Source: Edaphobacter flagellatus (GTDB lineage: Bacteria > Acidobacteriota > Terriglobia > Terriglobales > Acidobacteriaceae). Taken from it: a stretch of 64,000 nt of DNA. Where the stretch lies: NCBI RefSeq assembly GCF_025264665.1, contig NZ_CP073697.1, positions 2,046,001 through 2,110,000 on the forward strand, given 5' to 3'. Below, in pieces: positions 46,601-54,549 of the stretch. Below the pieces are notes generated by a model, which saw only the letters and a program-made list of their open reading frames with translations, was not told where the DNA came from and made no database searches. The position numbers and the translations under genes are program-made. How positions within the stretch are numbered: the stretch's first letter is position 1; every line of letters starts with the position of its first letter.

Positions 46601-46883
46601 ACGTCACGGAGACGTTAACATTCGAGGCAAAACCGTTTTGCGCCTGGATAGAGACTGTAACAGTCTGACTGCCGCCGGGGCTTAACGTTACGCTGGTGGG
46701 CTGCACGGAGAGAGAGTAATCGCCGGTGTTTGAACTACCACCACCAGCATTGCCTGAACTGTTTCCACTGCCGCTCCCGCACCCAGCCAATATCATTCCG
46801 AATAGGACGAGGTAAGTGGAGCAAATAATCCAGGCAATCGAGACAGCAGCTTTGTGAGAAACAACTCCCTTACGAAAGTTCAT
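43605..46883 (-). CDS. Giant lipoprotein with beta-propeller (YVTN-like) and IPT/Ig-like domains
   Basis: 1092 aa from ATG 46883. The N-terminal hydrophobic stretch ends in the lipobox LAGC (Cys about 35), followed by a Gly/Ser/Asn-rich linker, so it is membrane-anchored. An Ig-like sandwich (YSLSVQPTSVTLSPGGSQTV) precedes propeller-type repeats (FASDPYTNHLNVIDSVAQKQ, TIAVSPDGNTVAASTGKTVY), an IPT/TIG-like region (about 640-790) and further propeller blades (GAMT-type MSPDGGLLFQPNLKSIDVFD). It is likely a surface or periplasmic binding or adhesion protein; no catalytic motif seen. It diverges from the FG-GAP protein 131 bases away. Confidence 0.8.
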   Translation of the reverse strand: MNFRKGVVSHKAAVSIAWIICSTYLVLFGMILAGCGSGSGNSSGNAGGGSSNTGDYSLSVQPTSVTLSPGGSQTVTVSIQAQNGFASNVNVSVTSLPAGVTASPSSFAISSATQVVTLTAAASAASVSNSIATIQGVSVSLSHQVQLTITVNTPASGGPSSRSKFLRTDSTTAYTAFPPPNWTVFHSPTRRFFASDPYTNHLNVIDSVAQKQIATLTIPGAFGMDLAPDGSVLYVGTMLGDLYVIDPVQLSVIRRYAANTISPFGFTANAVYALANGKLLLERYNLIPGYSWIDGNGPLALWNPADNSIVTFVDPGNFGGQKPEKPICLAGFEHGVLTNNRTRILLSPVQTSQGSAILCSFDPIADTWVWSSTMSDSGNSALSTIAVSPDGNTVAASTGKTVYVLDAATLKLKNSFPIKSTQSLLNYPSAVIGSDNQTLYISDLGSFVYAYNLSTGTQIGWLPNIQTTYSSASPNISLMQAISDNGLIAGVMDQGVALLDLIAINSSPVGTAFGPSQLSKAYGPANGGTQTSWNPSQRGLSSSPKLSGAFFGNNRAANPSISSSGNLTISATSPSGTPGPVDVITLTSDGSEQLLPEAFSYGPWVVEAPTAYATADGGGSAQIYGYGFGAAGNPSNQPVVAPPSDLQVVAGSGTAQVTGFIPSAYQNNFLSSPFPLVGVQFTVPPGTAGTASDITITNSAGSTSVKQAISYVPATKSFPVSDAKLVDGIYDPRRDVYYFTDTNQVRVFSRSQGAWLNPIVIPPPPKAYSSQRLLGIALSLDGSKMVVSDAGALAIYIIDPDNPASIKSYSVVIQTYGDPVTTTPSGVAITNSGTVYYTAYDRNGTGAPFLLSLDTTTGKVSPFGGFVYTFSSQGAYQYGRLPMSADGTRIYLNNYGTVAAFDTATGAVTYPFGTNTQGQGFIGQGGFEIVLAANQTSLFADGLMMDSSLNVLGIEAMNWREAFDATPVYGATMSPDGGLLFQPNLKSIDVFDGRTGAFRSRVSLPIKVSSSYRALVSDPKDSVQIAIVDGGAGIAIIDLGSIPEPDPIPFLRSISGPNPQIQESPAQPRRTPIPATLPRHRTQPLFDGSIVR

Positions 46884-47014
46884 GCAGAAAACAGACCTCT
46901 TAACCAAGGCGCTGAGGGACAGTATGTCACAGCAGATTCCAATTGCTATCAAGTTTCTCTCATGGTATTTTCCAATTTGTTCTTTAGGGCAAAAAATCTG
47001 GATTTTCTAAAATA

Positions 47015-50000
47015 ATGCGCCGCTTGTTTTGCCTCCTACTTCTAGCTCTTCCGGCGCTGTCGTGGCCACAGACCCGTAAGTTTCAGAACCCCACTCTTCT
47101 ACCAACTGCCAATGATCCGGGCGCTCTTGCGGTCGGAGACTGGAATGGTGATAACAAGCAAGACTTAATCTATATCGATGGTAGCGTCGTGGGTGCGCTG
47201 CACGTCTTGCTGGGCAACGGAGATGGCACATTTACGCCTGGCCAAACGATCGCTTTGCCAGCCGATGCCTGCCGTTATTACACCGGGCGAAGCTGCTATC
47301 TCAGCTCTGCCGACATCAATGGAGACGGCAAGGCAGACCTCATCTTTGCTGGTGTGGGTAACTCGCTGCCGACAACGTATGCGATCTTTATGCTTCCTGG
47401 CAACGGCGACGGAACGTTTGGCGCACCGATTGTGTCGAATATTTCATCTTTGGCAAACTCTGCTTTCGTCACGTTCAAGCCCGGGATAGCAGATTTTAAT
47501 GGCGATCGTAAAATTGATCTTGTCGTTGCTGATCCGTTGAATGGCGGCCTTTACTTTCTAGCGGGCGACGGAGCAGGCCACTTTTCCTACAGTTCGAGGT
47601 TTAACAACACGAAATATAATACCGGTCGGCCTTCGCTTGTCTACGCAGGGGACTACAACGTCGACGGTAAGCTCGATGTTCTCGTCCTTTCGTCAGGCGG
47701 TACTACGTCTGCAGTTGTTTACTTCGGTGATGGAAGCGGCGGCTTCGTCGAGGGTCCCGGTTACTCGGCCGGCCTCAGCAGCACAAACTATGCCTCATTT
47801 ACGTTATATAAGGACGTGAACGGCGATGGCATTGCCGATCTTGTCGGCACCGAGGCTCAGAGCAACGTCTGGATCTTGCCGGGCAGGTCTGACGGCAGCT
47901 TCGGGTCCGCTCTTCAACTCCCCACCCAGCTTGAAGCGAAAGACTCCATTTTGTCGGCAGCCGACATTAATGGGGATGGACTGATTGATTACGTTGCTCT
48001 CACGTCCGCAGGACTTCGGATACTGCCGGGCGCGGCAGGGACTACGTTAGGCGCAGCGCAGGTAGTAACTGCCGGCGCCGCGAACGTCTTTGGCACTGTT
48101 ACGGCAGATTTCAACGGGGACGGCATTCAGGACATCGCCAGCGCAACTGAGGGCGGGATCGTCCTGCTCTTCGGAAGGACTACAGGGAGCCTTGGCAGCA
48201 CGACGCTCATCGACACGGGCAAGACTGCACTCAACGCAATCGTTGGCGACTTCAATGGCGATGGAACAGACGATGCACTCATCCTTCAGAGTGATGGCCT
48301 TCAGACCTTCTTCGGCTCCGCATCCGGAGGGCTTTCCGCTGGACCTTCGACGCCCGGCGTAAGCATGACGTATATCGGCAATGCGGTAGGCGACTTCGAC
48401 GGCGATGGAAAGCTCGATGCCGTCTCTGGCAATGGGGGTATCCAGATTTTCTATGGCAGTGGCGATGGAAAATTTTCACCAGGTGCAGTAACCGCTGGGG
48501 TGACTTCAGGGATAGTTAGCGATCTTAACGGAGATGGACAGAGTGACTTCGTTGGGATGACGGGGCCGACCATAGATATAGCGAGCAACTATATCTACAC
48601 TCTGACGTCATTGATGGGGTCAACAAGCCGCACGCCGACAAAGGTGACCACAATCCTCCCACCTGTGAGATGGGGAAACCTTTCGCCGCTTCTAGCCGCA
48701 GTTGGCGACCTTAATCATGACGGCCACCCGGATGCCGCTCTGTACGAGCAGAACCAGCAAGTCCTAGAGGTATGGGTTGGCAACGGTGACGGGACTTTTC
48801 GCGCAGCGGGCACGGTAGATACCGCAGCAATGCAAGTCAAGCTGGGTGCGACGACAGCATCCAATGGTTTCGCAGGAATTGGCGATCTCGACGGCGATGG
48901 CAATGCAGACGTGGTTGCGCTTGGCTATCAAGCCAACGCGTTCACCTCGATATCTTCATGGTGCATTGTCGTGTTTTATGGTGATGGCAGCGGCAGCGTC
49001 AGTTCAACCCAGATTCTTCCCATTACTCACCCTTACAACTCGCTCTATCTGTTGGATGTCAATCATGACGGTAAGGTCGATGTTGTTATGACCGATGGTG
49101 TTTTAATCTCTGCAATGATCAACGGCGGCAATAAGGTCTTCGGCGGTGAACGGCACTACGTGGCTGGCGCGTCCTTTAAGACACTCAGCCCCGGTGATTT
49201 CAACGGCGATCATTATCCCGATCTGCTCGCCGTAAACTCGTCTTCTCTGGGACCGTTTGGATCCAATATTCTCACCCTCCTGTTGAATCAGCCAGACCAG
49301 CGGCGTGCGATTTCAGGAGCGATCGTTGCAAGTCCTGGCACGGTGGCTTACAACGCAAACTTCACCCTGACGGCTTCGCTGTCGCCCACATCCTCTGGCG
49401 ATCCCGCTCCCAGCGGTACGGTTCAGTTCAGCGTTGACGGAGTGCAGGTTGGAGCAGCTTCCGTCCAAAACGGCAGCGCCACGATTAGCGTCCCTGGTCA
49501 GACGACACAATCTATTTTCTATGGGCTTCACACTGTTGCGGGAGTATACTCCGGCGACGGATACTATCCCGCCGCCTGGATAAGTGGCGCGCTTACAGTT
49601 CTCAAGCCGGACTATCCCACTTCGACGGCTCTGACCGCGTCCCCAACAACAACCCTGGCCAGCGACTACGTTACGATGAATGCCGCCGTTACTGGACCAG
49701 CGGTAGTCGCGAATGGTGTCGTTACGTTTTACGACGGGACCTCGGTGCTTGGGCAGAGCAAAGTGTCAGTGACCGGATCGGCCACGCTGCAGACAAATCT
49801 GCTCAGTGTCGGATCCCACACGCTGAAAGCCGTCTATCAAGGCTTTTTCCCGGTAATCAGTCAGGTTGGAAACGCTATCTTCGAGCCCAGCACATCCTCA
49901 GCGGTAGCAATTACGATCACGGCGATTCCTACGGCAATCACGGTATCCACCTCAAACTCGACATCTGTCGCAGGTACGGTGGTTGCCGTTCGGGCAGTGG

Positions 50001-50992
50001 TGACATCTTCTGCATCCACTCCTAATGGAAGCGTCACCTTTTTCGATGGCTCCAAATCACTCGGAACTATTTCGCTGAACAACACAGGTACGGCTCTCTT
50101 CAACACCTCGTCACTGGTCACGGGGTTACACACTCTCACCGCGGTCTATAACGCGAACGGCATCTTTGCGTCCAGTCGTGCGACGACAACATCCGTCAAT
50201 GTGACGGCAGCGGCGGCAACTCTTCATAGCTCGTACGTTTTGTTTACCGGAGTCGCAACTGACCGGAGTAACTCAGCAACCATCATGACTGCAATGGTCG
50301 GTTCTCTGAGTGGAAACCCCTCTGGAGCAGTAACTCTTATTGAAGATGGCGAGATCATCGGCACTGGGCGTATCGCCTCATCGGGCCTTGTAACGTTCCA
50401 TGTAGACCACATTGATTCCGCCGCGCACGCCTTTTACGCCAGCTACGCAGGCACAGATCAATATGCGCCCAGCAGTTCCCGTGTGGCCCTCTCGACCACC
50501 TATCCTGGAGGTCCGGATTTTTCGCTGCAATGGGCTTCCTCAAGCCCGATTCTCGCTCTATACGGCCGCTCCGGCGACCCTTCGCCAACGAATGTGATCC
50601 AGTTGCAGTTGAATGCGGACAACGGATGGAGTGGGGCGGTTAGTCTGTCCTGCCCTGATAGCGCTTTCGAGGGATATTCGTGCGACTTCTCTCCCGCCAC
50701 AATGGCCGGGGCTGGGTCATCCTCACTTACGATTCGACCGATGACGACGGTGAACTACTTGCATTCATCTTCAGTAACCATGTTCGCTCTTGTATTCGCC
50801 CTGCCCTGCGTCTGTTACAGGAAGAGACGAATGGTGGTACTGGCCTGTATTTCGCTGTTTACTCTCCTCGGCTGCGGATTAGGTAAGACCCCAACAGACA
50901 CCGGCACCCGCGTGATCACTGTTCAAGCTGCATCGGGGAACATAGTTCACTCTATTCAAGTACTGGCAAAAGCGAATTCAGCGGGACAGTAA
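47015..50992 (+). CDS. Giant secreted FG-GAP/VCBS-repeat protein with Ig-like domains
   Basis: 1325 aa with signal peptide (MRRLFCLLLLALPALSWPQ). Residues 35-760 hold about 14 FG-GAP-type calcium-binding repeats (GDWNGDNKQDLIY, ADINGDGKADLIF, GDFDGDGKLDAVS and others), forming one or two integrin-like propellers. Several Ig-like (Big_3-type) domains follow (SGDPAPSGTVQFSVDGVQVG, NGVVTFYDGTSVLGQ, NGSVTFFDGSKSLG). Near the C-terminus come a hydrophobic pair (VTMFALVFALPCVCYRKRR, VLACISLFTLLGCG) and a terminal beta strand, a tail seen in many acidobacterial surface proteins. Probable adhesion or matrix protein. Divergent partner of the lipoprotein. Confidence 0.85.
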   Translation: MRRLFCLLLLALPALSWPQTRKFQNPTLLPTANDPGALAVGDWNGDNKQDLIYIDGSVVGALHVLLGNGDGTFTPGQTIALPADACRYYTGRSCYLSSADINGDGKADLIFAGVGNSLPTTYAIFMLPGNGDGTFGAPIVSNISSLANSAFVTFKPGIADFNGDRKIDLVVADPLNGGLYFLAGDGAGHFSYSSRFNNTKYNTGRPSLVYAGDYNVDGKLDVLVLSSGGTTSAVVYFGDGSGGFVEGPGYSAGLSSTNYASFTLYKDVNGDGIADLVGTEAQSNVWILPGRSDGSFGSALQLPTQLEAKDSILSAADINGDGLIDYVALTSAGLRILPGAAGTTLGAAQVVTAGAANVFGTVTADFNGDGIQDIASATEGGIVLLFGRTTGSLGSTTLIDTGKTALNAIVGDFNGDGTDDALILQSDGLQTFFGSASGGLSAGPSTPGVSMTYIGNAVGDFDGDGKLDAVSGNGGIQIFYGSGDGKFSPGAVTAGVTSGIVSDLNGDGQSDFVGMTGPTIDIASNYIYTLTSLMGSTSRTPTKVTTILPPVRWGNLSPLLAAVGDLNHDGHPDAALYEQNQQVLEVWVGNGDGTFRAAGTVDTAAMQVKLGATTASNGFAGIGDLDGDGNADVVALGYQANAFTSISSWCIVVFYGDGSGSVSSTQILPITHPYNSLYLLDVNHDGKVDVVMTDGVLISAMINGGNKVFGGERHYVAGASFKTLSPGDFNGDHYPDLLAVNSSSLGPFGSNILTLLLNQPDQRRAISGAIVASPGTVAYNANFTLTASLSPTSSGDPAPSGTVQFSVDGVQVGAASVQNGSATISVPGQTTQSIFYGLHTVAGVYSGDGYYPAAWISGALTVLKPDYPTSTALTASPTTTLASDYVTMNAAVTGPAVVANGVVTFYDGTSVLGQSKVSVTGSATLQTNLLSVGSHTLKAVYQGFFPVISQVGNAIFEPSTSSAVAITITAIPTAITVSTSNSTSVAGTVVAVRAVVTSSASTPNGSVTFFDGSKSLGTISLNNTGTALFNTSSLVTGLHTLTAVYNANGIFASSRATTTSVNVTAAAATLHSSYVLFTGVATDRSNSATIMTAMVGSLSGNPSGAVTLIEDGEIIGTGRIASSGLVTFHVDHIDSAAHAFYASYAGTDQYAPSSSRVALSTTYPGGPDFSLQWASSSPILALYGRSGDPSPTNVIQLQLNADNGWSGAVSLSCPDSAFEGYSCDFSPATMAGAGSSSLTIRPMTTVNYLHSSSVTMFALVFALPCVCYRKRRMVVLACISLFTLLGCGLGKTPTDTGTRVITVQAASGNIVHSIQVLAKANSAGQ

Positions 50993-51100
50993 GAACTCGC
51001 ACATCGCGAGCACTCCAATGCTTGTTTTACAACGCAACAATGGGCGCTCGGAAAGTCTTGCACTTTGCCCCCTATCCAGCCTTTAAGCAATTTAGAAGAT

Positions 51101-51131
51101 CCCATACAAGGGAATTTCGTTCCCTGATACG
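51101..51131 (-). repeat. Palindromic element, right copy (inverted)
   Basis: Read on the minus strand it begins GTATCAGGGAA and continues ATTCCCTTGTATGGG, matching the element at 43453-43483 in the outer 11 bases and the ATTCCCT arm; only the loop and tail differ. Confidence 0.45.
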
Positions 51132-51195
51132 TAACTAAGAAATGCTTTTCCGATCCCCGCGTGGGATTCATATCGGCAAACACATGATGATGACT

Positions 51196-51270
51196 ATTAG
51201 GGATTGGATTCCCGGTGGTAAACATGATGATCAGGTCGATTCAACAACTCAGGCTATTGAACACAGGGGG
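51196..51270 (+). pseudogene. Fragment of phage terminase large subunit C-terminus
   Basis: The translated segment DWIPGGKHDDQVDSTTQAIE (51202-51261) matches the conserved C-terminal end of phage terminase large subunits, where (H/Y)DDQVDSxSQ is characteristic of the nuclease domain. Only about 20-25 residues are recognisable; the upstream part of the frame is unrelated. A decayed prophage or phage-like remnant. No other phage structural gene is seen in the window. Confidence 0.55.
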
Positions 51271-51352
51271 CGTCCGGTCTCTATCTATGACAGGGTTGTG
51301 AGTGCTGATCAATCACATTTATATGCCTGATACGCTGAGGTGACCGTGGACA

Positions 51353-51401
51353 GGGGGTAGATTTCATACCCCCAGCGGGCCTGTACCCCTAATCTACCCC
51401 C
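51353..51401. repeat. GGGGGTA repeats, possible integrase arm sites
   Basis: GGGGGTAGATT (51353-51363) and AATCTACCCCC (51391-51401) form an 11-bp inverted repeat; further TACCCCC (51367) and TACCCCT (51384) copies lie in the loop. Four short copies in 49 bases, 130-180 bases from the tRNA-Ser 3' end, resemble arm-type binding sites of a tyrosine recombinase. Confidence 0.45.
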
Positions 51402-51447
51402 ACCAAAGCCCGGCTTTCACTGTACGTCAAAGGACTTCACTGGACAA

Positions 51448-51482
51448 AGAAAATAATAAAACCCGCGTGTTTAGCGGGCTTT
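51448..51482 (-). terminator. Terminator of tRNA-Ser
   Basis: On the minus strand, a stem of CCCGC and GCGGG around TAAACAC is followed by TTTTATTATTTTC. It lies about 50 bases past the tRNA 3' end. Confidence 0.7.
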
Positions 51483-51529
51483 GGTTATCCTTACTGGACT
51501 CTACTGGATTGTATTGGAAAGATTGATGG

Positions 51530-51616
51530 CGGAGGGAGAGGGATTCGAACCCCCGTTGGACTTTCGCCCAAAGCGGTTTTCAAGACCGCCTGTTTCAACC
51601 GCTCACACATCCCTCC
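51530..51616 (-). tRNA. tRNA-Ser (UGA)
   Basis: 87 bases. The acceptor GGAGGGA pairs with TCCCTCC, discriminator G. The anticodon loop CTTGAAA gives anticodon TGA, there is a long variable arm (TTTGGGCGAAAGTCCAA), and the T-arm is GGGGGTTCGAATCCCTC. CCA is not encoded. Its 3' end may be an integration site (see the neighbouring phage fragment and repeats). Confidence 0.95.
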
Positions 51617-51800
51617 GCGGGGATCATTCCCAGGTATCCGGCTCTGTGCAACGACTTGGCGTCCTTGCGACGGGCCGGACCTGATCCCGTATTGCGGTTC
51701 GTTTACGGGTTCTTATTAAGTATAACCGTAGCCGAACGTGGTGCATCGCTGCGATACTGGAAGCGTCTAATTGTTGTCCTGTTTTATCAGGACCTGACTC

Positions 51801-53102
51801 ATGGCCACCGCGAATCTGCCAAAACCCGCTGCGCTTCCACGGTCTTCGAGACGGACCTCGTTTGAGAAGACGCTGGCCAGCGCGCGCTCGACCATGATGT
51901 TCAGTGAAGTGGTAAAGCTGGCCATCGACAGCTTCAAGGCCAGCAAGGTGCGCTTTCTGCTTACCATGCTGGGCATGATCATCGGTTCGGCATCGATCAT
52001 CCTGGTTGTTACGCTTGGACTTACCGGCAAGCAGTATGCGCTGAACCTGATCTCGTCGATCGGTCCGAACATGATCGAGATGCAGTACAACGGCGGCGAC
52101 CGCGTGGGACCGGACAATACATCGACGCCGGATTTTATGACCCGCGAGGACATGCAGGCTGTCGTAGAACAGGTGCCTGGCATTATTGCGGCTTCGCCGA
52201 TGCTTGAGTTCCATGACCGAGTCTCGATGGGCGGAGGCATTGTGAAGGACACGATGCTGCTTGGCGTTTCGCCTCAGTACAAAGAAGTGCGCAACCTGAT
52301 GATCCTTTCCGGGCGCTTCTTTGACGATCAGGATGCGGTCTCGCACACCAAGGTTGCGGTGATCGTGGAGCCGTTTGCGAAGGCGTTGTTTGGCAGTGCA
52401 CGCGCAGCGATCGATCACAGCATTACGATCAGCGGGATTCCGTTTGTGATTATCGGCGTCTTCAAGGAGAGCGTCGAGACATTCGGGCAGTCGGAGATCA
52501 GCGATCAGACGATTCTGATTCCGTATGAGGTTGCGCGCTACTTTACAGGAACGAATTCGGTGAAGCAGCTTTTCTTCACCATGAAGGATTCTTCTCTGGT
52601 GATTCCGGCATCGTCCGAGATTCTGGAGATTATCAAGAGCCGTCATCGTCCAACCTCGGTTTATACGGCCTTCAACCTGACGCAGGTGCTGAGCGTGATG
52701 GAGCAGATCGCGAATATGCTGACGATTGTGCTGACGCTGGCTGCGGCGATCACACTTGTCGTTTCCGGCGTGGGCATCATGAACTCCATGCTGGCGAATG
52801 TGCAATCGCGCATTAAAGAAATCGGCATTCGCAAGGCTCTGGGCGCGACGAGCCACGAGATCCGGCTTCAGTTCCTGACAGAAGCTGTCTTTCTTTCGCT
52901 ATCGGGCGGGCTGATTGGCACGGTACTCGGACTGGCGATTCCGCTGTCGGTCAGCTTCCTGACGCCGTTCAAGATTCCTGTTTCGGCCTGGTCGGCAGTG
53001 ATTGCACTGGCAACCTCGATGCTGGTGGGTGTGCTGTTTGGGACGCTGCCGGCGAACCGGGCGGCGCGCCTGGATCCGGTTCAGACGCTGAAGTACGAGT
53101 AG
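51801..53102 (+). CDS. MacB/FtsX-type ABC transporter permease
   Basis: 433 aa from ATG 51801 (AGGA about 8 bases upstream). A hydrophobic segment near 55-75 (RFLLTMLGMIIGSASIILVV) is followed by a periplasmic MacB-like domain (about 80-300; GRFFDDQDAVSHTKVAVI), then the three-helix FtsX domain with the signature NVQSRIKEIGIRKALGAT and the end GTLPANRAARLDPVQTLKYE. Such permeases work with a LolD/MacB-type ATPase in lipoprotein or small-molecule efflux; no ATPase gene lies nearby in this window. A terminator follows at 53222. Confidence 0.92.
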   Translation: MATANLPKPAALPRSSRRTSFEKTLASARSTMMFSEVVKLAIDSFKASKVRFLLTMLGMIIGSASIILVVTLGLTGKQYALNLISSIGPNMIEMQYNGGDRVGPDNTSTPDFMTREDMQAVVEQVPGIIAASPMLEFHDRVSMGGGIVKDTMLLGVSPQYKEVRNLMILSGRFFDDQDAVSHTKVAVIVEPFAKALFGSARAAIDHSITISGIPFVIIGVFKESVETFGQSEISDQTILIPYEVARYFTGTNSVKQLFFTMKDSSLVIPASSEILEIIKSRHRPTSVYTAFNLTQVLSVMEQIANMLTIVLTLAAAITLVVSGVGIMNSMLANVQSRIKEIGIRKALGATSHEIRLQFLTEAVFLSLSGGLIGTVLGLAIPLSVSFLTPFKIPVSAWSAVIALATSMLVGVLFGTLPANRAARLDPVQTLKYE

Positions 53103-53516
53103 CCCCCACCCCCCCGGGGTATTCCACAATGTATTTGTTTTCAAATATTTGGCCGATTTGCACAGGGCAAAATATTCGAAACAGGGAAGTTAACCCTAAA
53201 AATATTGATTCTGAATGAGTTAGCCCCAGCACAATGCTGGGGCTTTCTTGTTTTGCCTCTACTGATTTAAGTGTAGCGAAGTGAGGGAAACTAATCGGCA
53301 GATTTCTTTGGGTTTATTTGCTTTGGAATGAGGGAGTTGTAATTTCAAGGGGCTTGACAGGCATTTTCGCTGATGTTGGCGGTGGATCGTTGGGCCCAAC
53401 GGGGCTTCGCTGCCAGCCTTCGACAGAGCAGTGGCTTTGTGGGAGGGCCAAGCCTGAAGGCATGGCTTATCTGGAGGTGATTGTCCTCACACCTTTTACC
53501 TGGAATGGCGTCTTGT
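53103..53516. other. Intergenic region between permease and SufR-like gene
   Basis: 414 bases. It contains the terminator at 53222-53254 and a perfect 14-bp palindrome, CGTTGGGCCCAACG, at 53388-53401. I see no gene; open frames here are antisense extensions of neighbouring genes. Confidence 0.5.
53222..53254 (+). terminator. Rho-independent terminator after permease
   Basis: AGCCCCAGC (53222-53230) pairs with GCTGGGGCT (53236-53244), loop ACAAT, followed by TTCTTGTTTT. A textbook structure. Confidence 0.9.
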
Positions 53517-54206
53517 TTACTTTGCCTTTTTGGCCGGGGCGTGTCTTTTGGGGCGGATGGTGTAGGCGCAGCGCCGGGCTCCTTGAAGCATGTGTTCGGA
53601 GCGCTCGACCTGTACGGTGTGGCCGAAGAGGTGGCGGAAGGTGTTGAGCTCGGCACTGCAGAATCCCTGGCAGGCGGTTGCGGCGGCCGTAATGGGGCAG
53701 TGGTTTTCAAACAGGAGGAAGGTGTTGTCGGATTGTTTGTGCCAGCCCGCCATGTAGCCCTCGCGGGCACGGGCCTCGGCGAGACGGCGAACCTTCTCTT
53801 CGAGGGTTTTGGCTGAGCGAAGCTCTTCGGAATAGACGTGCTCGATATCGCCTGCGTGTGCGTGAAGAACCTGCTCCAGCGCAACCTCCCCGAACTGATT
53901 GCGGATATTGCGGATGAGCTGGGTGGCGACGAAGGCGTGGCGATCGGGGAAGGTCGCCTCGCCAGCGGGGGTGAGCTTCCAGACCTGGCAGGGCCGGCCG
54001 ACGCCTGCCCGCTCTGAACCGGAGTCGACGAGCCCTTCGGCGGCGAGGCGGATGACCTGCTGCCGGACGGCCTCGGCGGTGATCTGCAGAGAGGCGGCAA
54101 GCGCAGCGCAGGTCTGCGGGCCATGGGCCTTCAGCAGGAAGAGAAGGCGCTCGGAGGCCGAACGCGGAGATGAATTTTCCAAGCCGTCGCTTGACTTATT
54201 CCCCAT
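53517..54206 (-). CDS. SufR-like HTH transcriptional regulator with C-terminal Cys cluster
   Basis: 229 aa from ATG 54206 (an upstream TTG is unlikely). An N-terminal winged helix (ERLLFLLKAHGPQTCAALAA, ITAEAVRQQVIRLAAEGLVD, GVGRPCQVW) and a C-terminal domain with Cys in FENHCPI, TACQGFCSAEL and GARRCAYTI match the pattern of SufR-type proteins, whose Fe-S cluster uses such cysteines to repress the suf operon. No suf genes are in this window, so its target may be distant or itself. An inverted repeat (54213-54238) overlaps its promoter region. A Lys-rich tail ends the protein. Confidence 0.85.
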   Translation of the reverse strand: MGNKSSDGLENSSPRSASERLLFLLKAHGPQTCAALAASLQITAEAVRQQVIRLAAEGLVDSGSERAGVGRPCQVWKLTPAGEATFPDRHAFVATQLIRNIRNQFGEVALEQVLHAHAGDIEHVYSEELRSAKTLEEKVRRLAEARAREGYMAGWHKQSDNTFLLFENHCPITAAATACQGFCSAELNTFRHLFGHTVQVERSEHMLQGARRCAYTIRPKRHAPAKKAK

Positions 54207-54212
54207 ACCAGA

Positions 54213-54238
54213 ATTATACAAGTAATATCTTGGAATAT
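54213..54238. promoter_or_regulatory. Imperfect inverted repeat overlapping SufR-like promoter
   Basis: ATTATACAAG and CTTGGAATAT (7 of 10 pairs, CAAG-N6-CTTG core) lie 7-32 bases upstream of the start codon and include a TATAAT on the gene's strand. A candidate autoregulatory site. Confidence 0.4.
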
Positions 54239-54253
54239 CGCGACGACAAAGAG

Positions 54254-54388
54254 ATGGCCGTGCTGATCGCTCGTAACAGCGAGCTGCAGCGGCTTGTCGG
54301 CGAGCTGCTTCTAAAGAACGAGCTTCTGCGGCAGCAGCTCAAAGGGCGAAGCGGTGAGATGGCAAGCGATCCGCATCGTGAGCAGTAG
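54254..54388 (+). CDS. Small coiled-coil ORF, doubtful
   Basis: A 44-codon frame (MAVLIARNSELQRLVGELLL...) divergent from the SufR-like gene, with a leucine heptad pattern, about residues 8-33. The heptad resembles the end of IS3-type OrfA proteins, but there is no transposase neighbour or terminal repeat. No good ribosome-binding site. It may be a real small protein or chance. Confidence 0.25.
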   Translation: MAVLIARNSELQRLVGELLLKNELLRQQLKGRSGEMASDPHREQ

Positions 54389-54427
54389 CGGGCCGGATTC
54401 TGCGCTGGCGAGTGAGGCTGAGCAGGC

Positions 54428-54476
54428 AAAATGCGGGGATTCCTCGACTGCGTGCTTCGCACTTCGCTCGGAATGA
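54428..54476. repeat. REP-like intergenic element
   Basis: GGGGATTCCTCGACTGCG...CTTCGCTCGGAATGACA has the imperfect dyad GGATTCC/GGAATGA with an inner GTGCTTCGCAC hairpin. It resembles short interspersed palindromes common in proteobacterial and acidobacterial intergenic DNA; only one clear copy is seen here. Confidence 0.4.
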
Positions 54477-54549
54477 CACCTATAAAATCGGATAGCACTT
54501 CTAAAAAATGCTTGCTTGAAAATGCTCGCTTTAGGAAGAGCAGATGAAG

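Larger units (their letters stand above)
50993..51529. other. Gene-poor scar region beside tRNA-Ser
   Basis: About 540 bases with no intact gene. It holds the right-hand palindromic element, a terminase fragment, GGGGGTA-type repeats and the tRNA terminator (all listed). The mixture is typical of a decayed integrated element next to a tRNA attachment site. Confidence 0.6.

Noticed and set aside
53345..54124. 259-codon minus-strand frame overlapping the SufR-like gene
   Set aside because: Shares the region with a convincing regulator in another frame; Ser/Pro/Ala-rich shadow.
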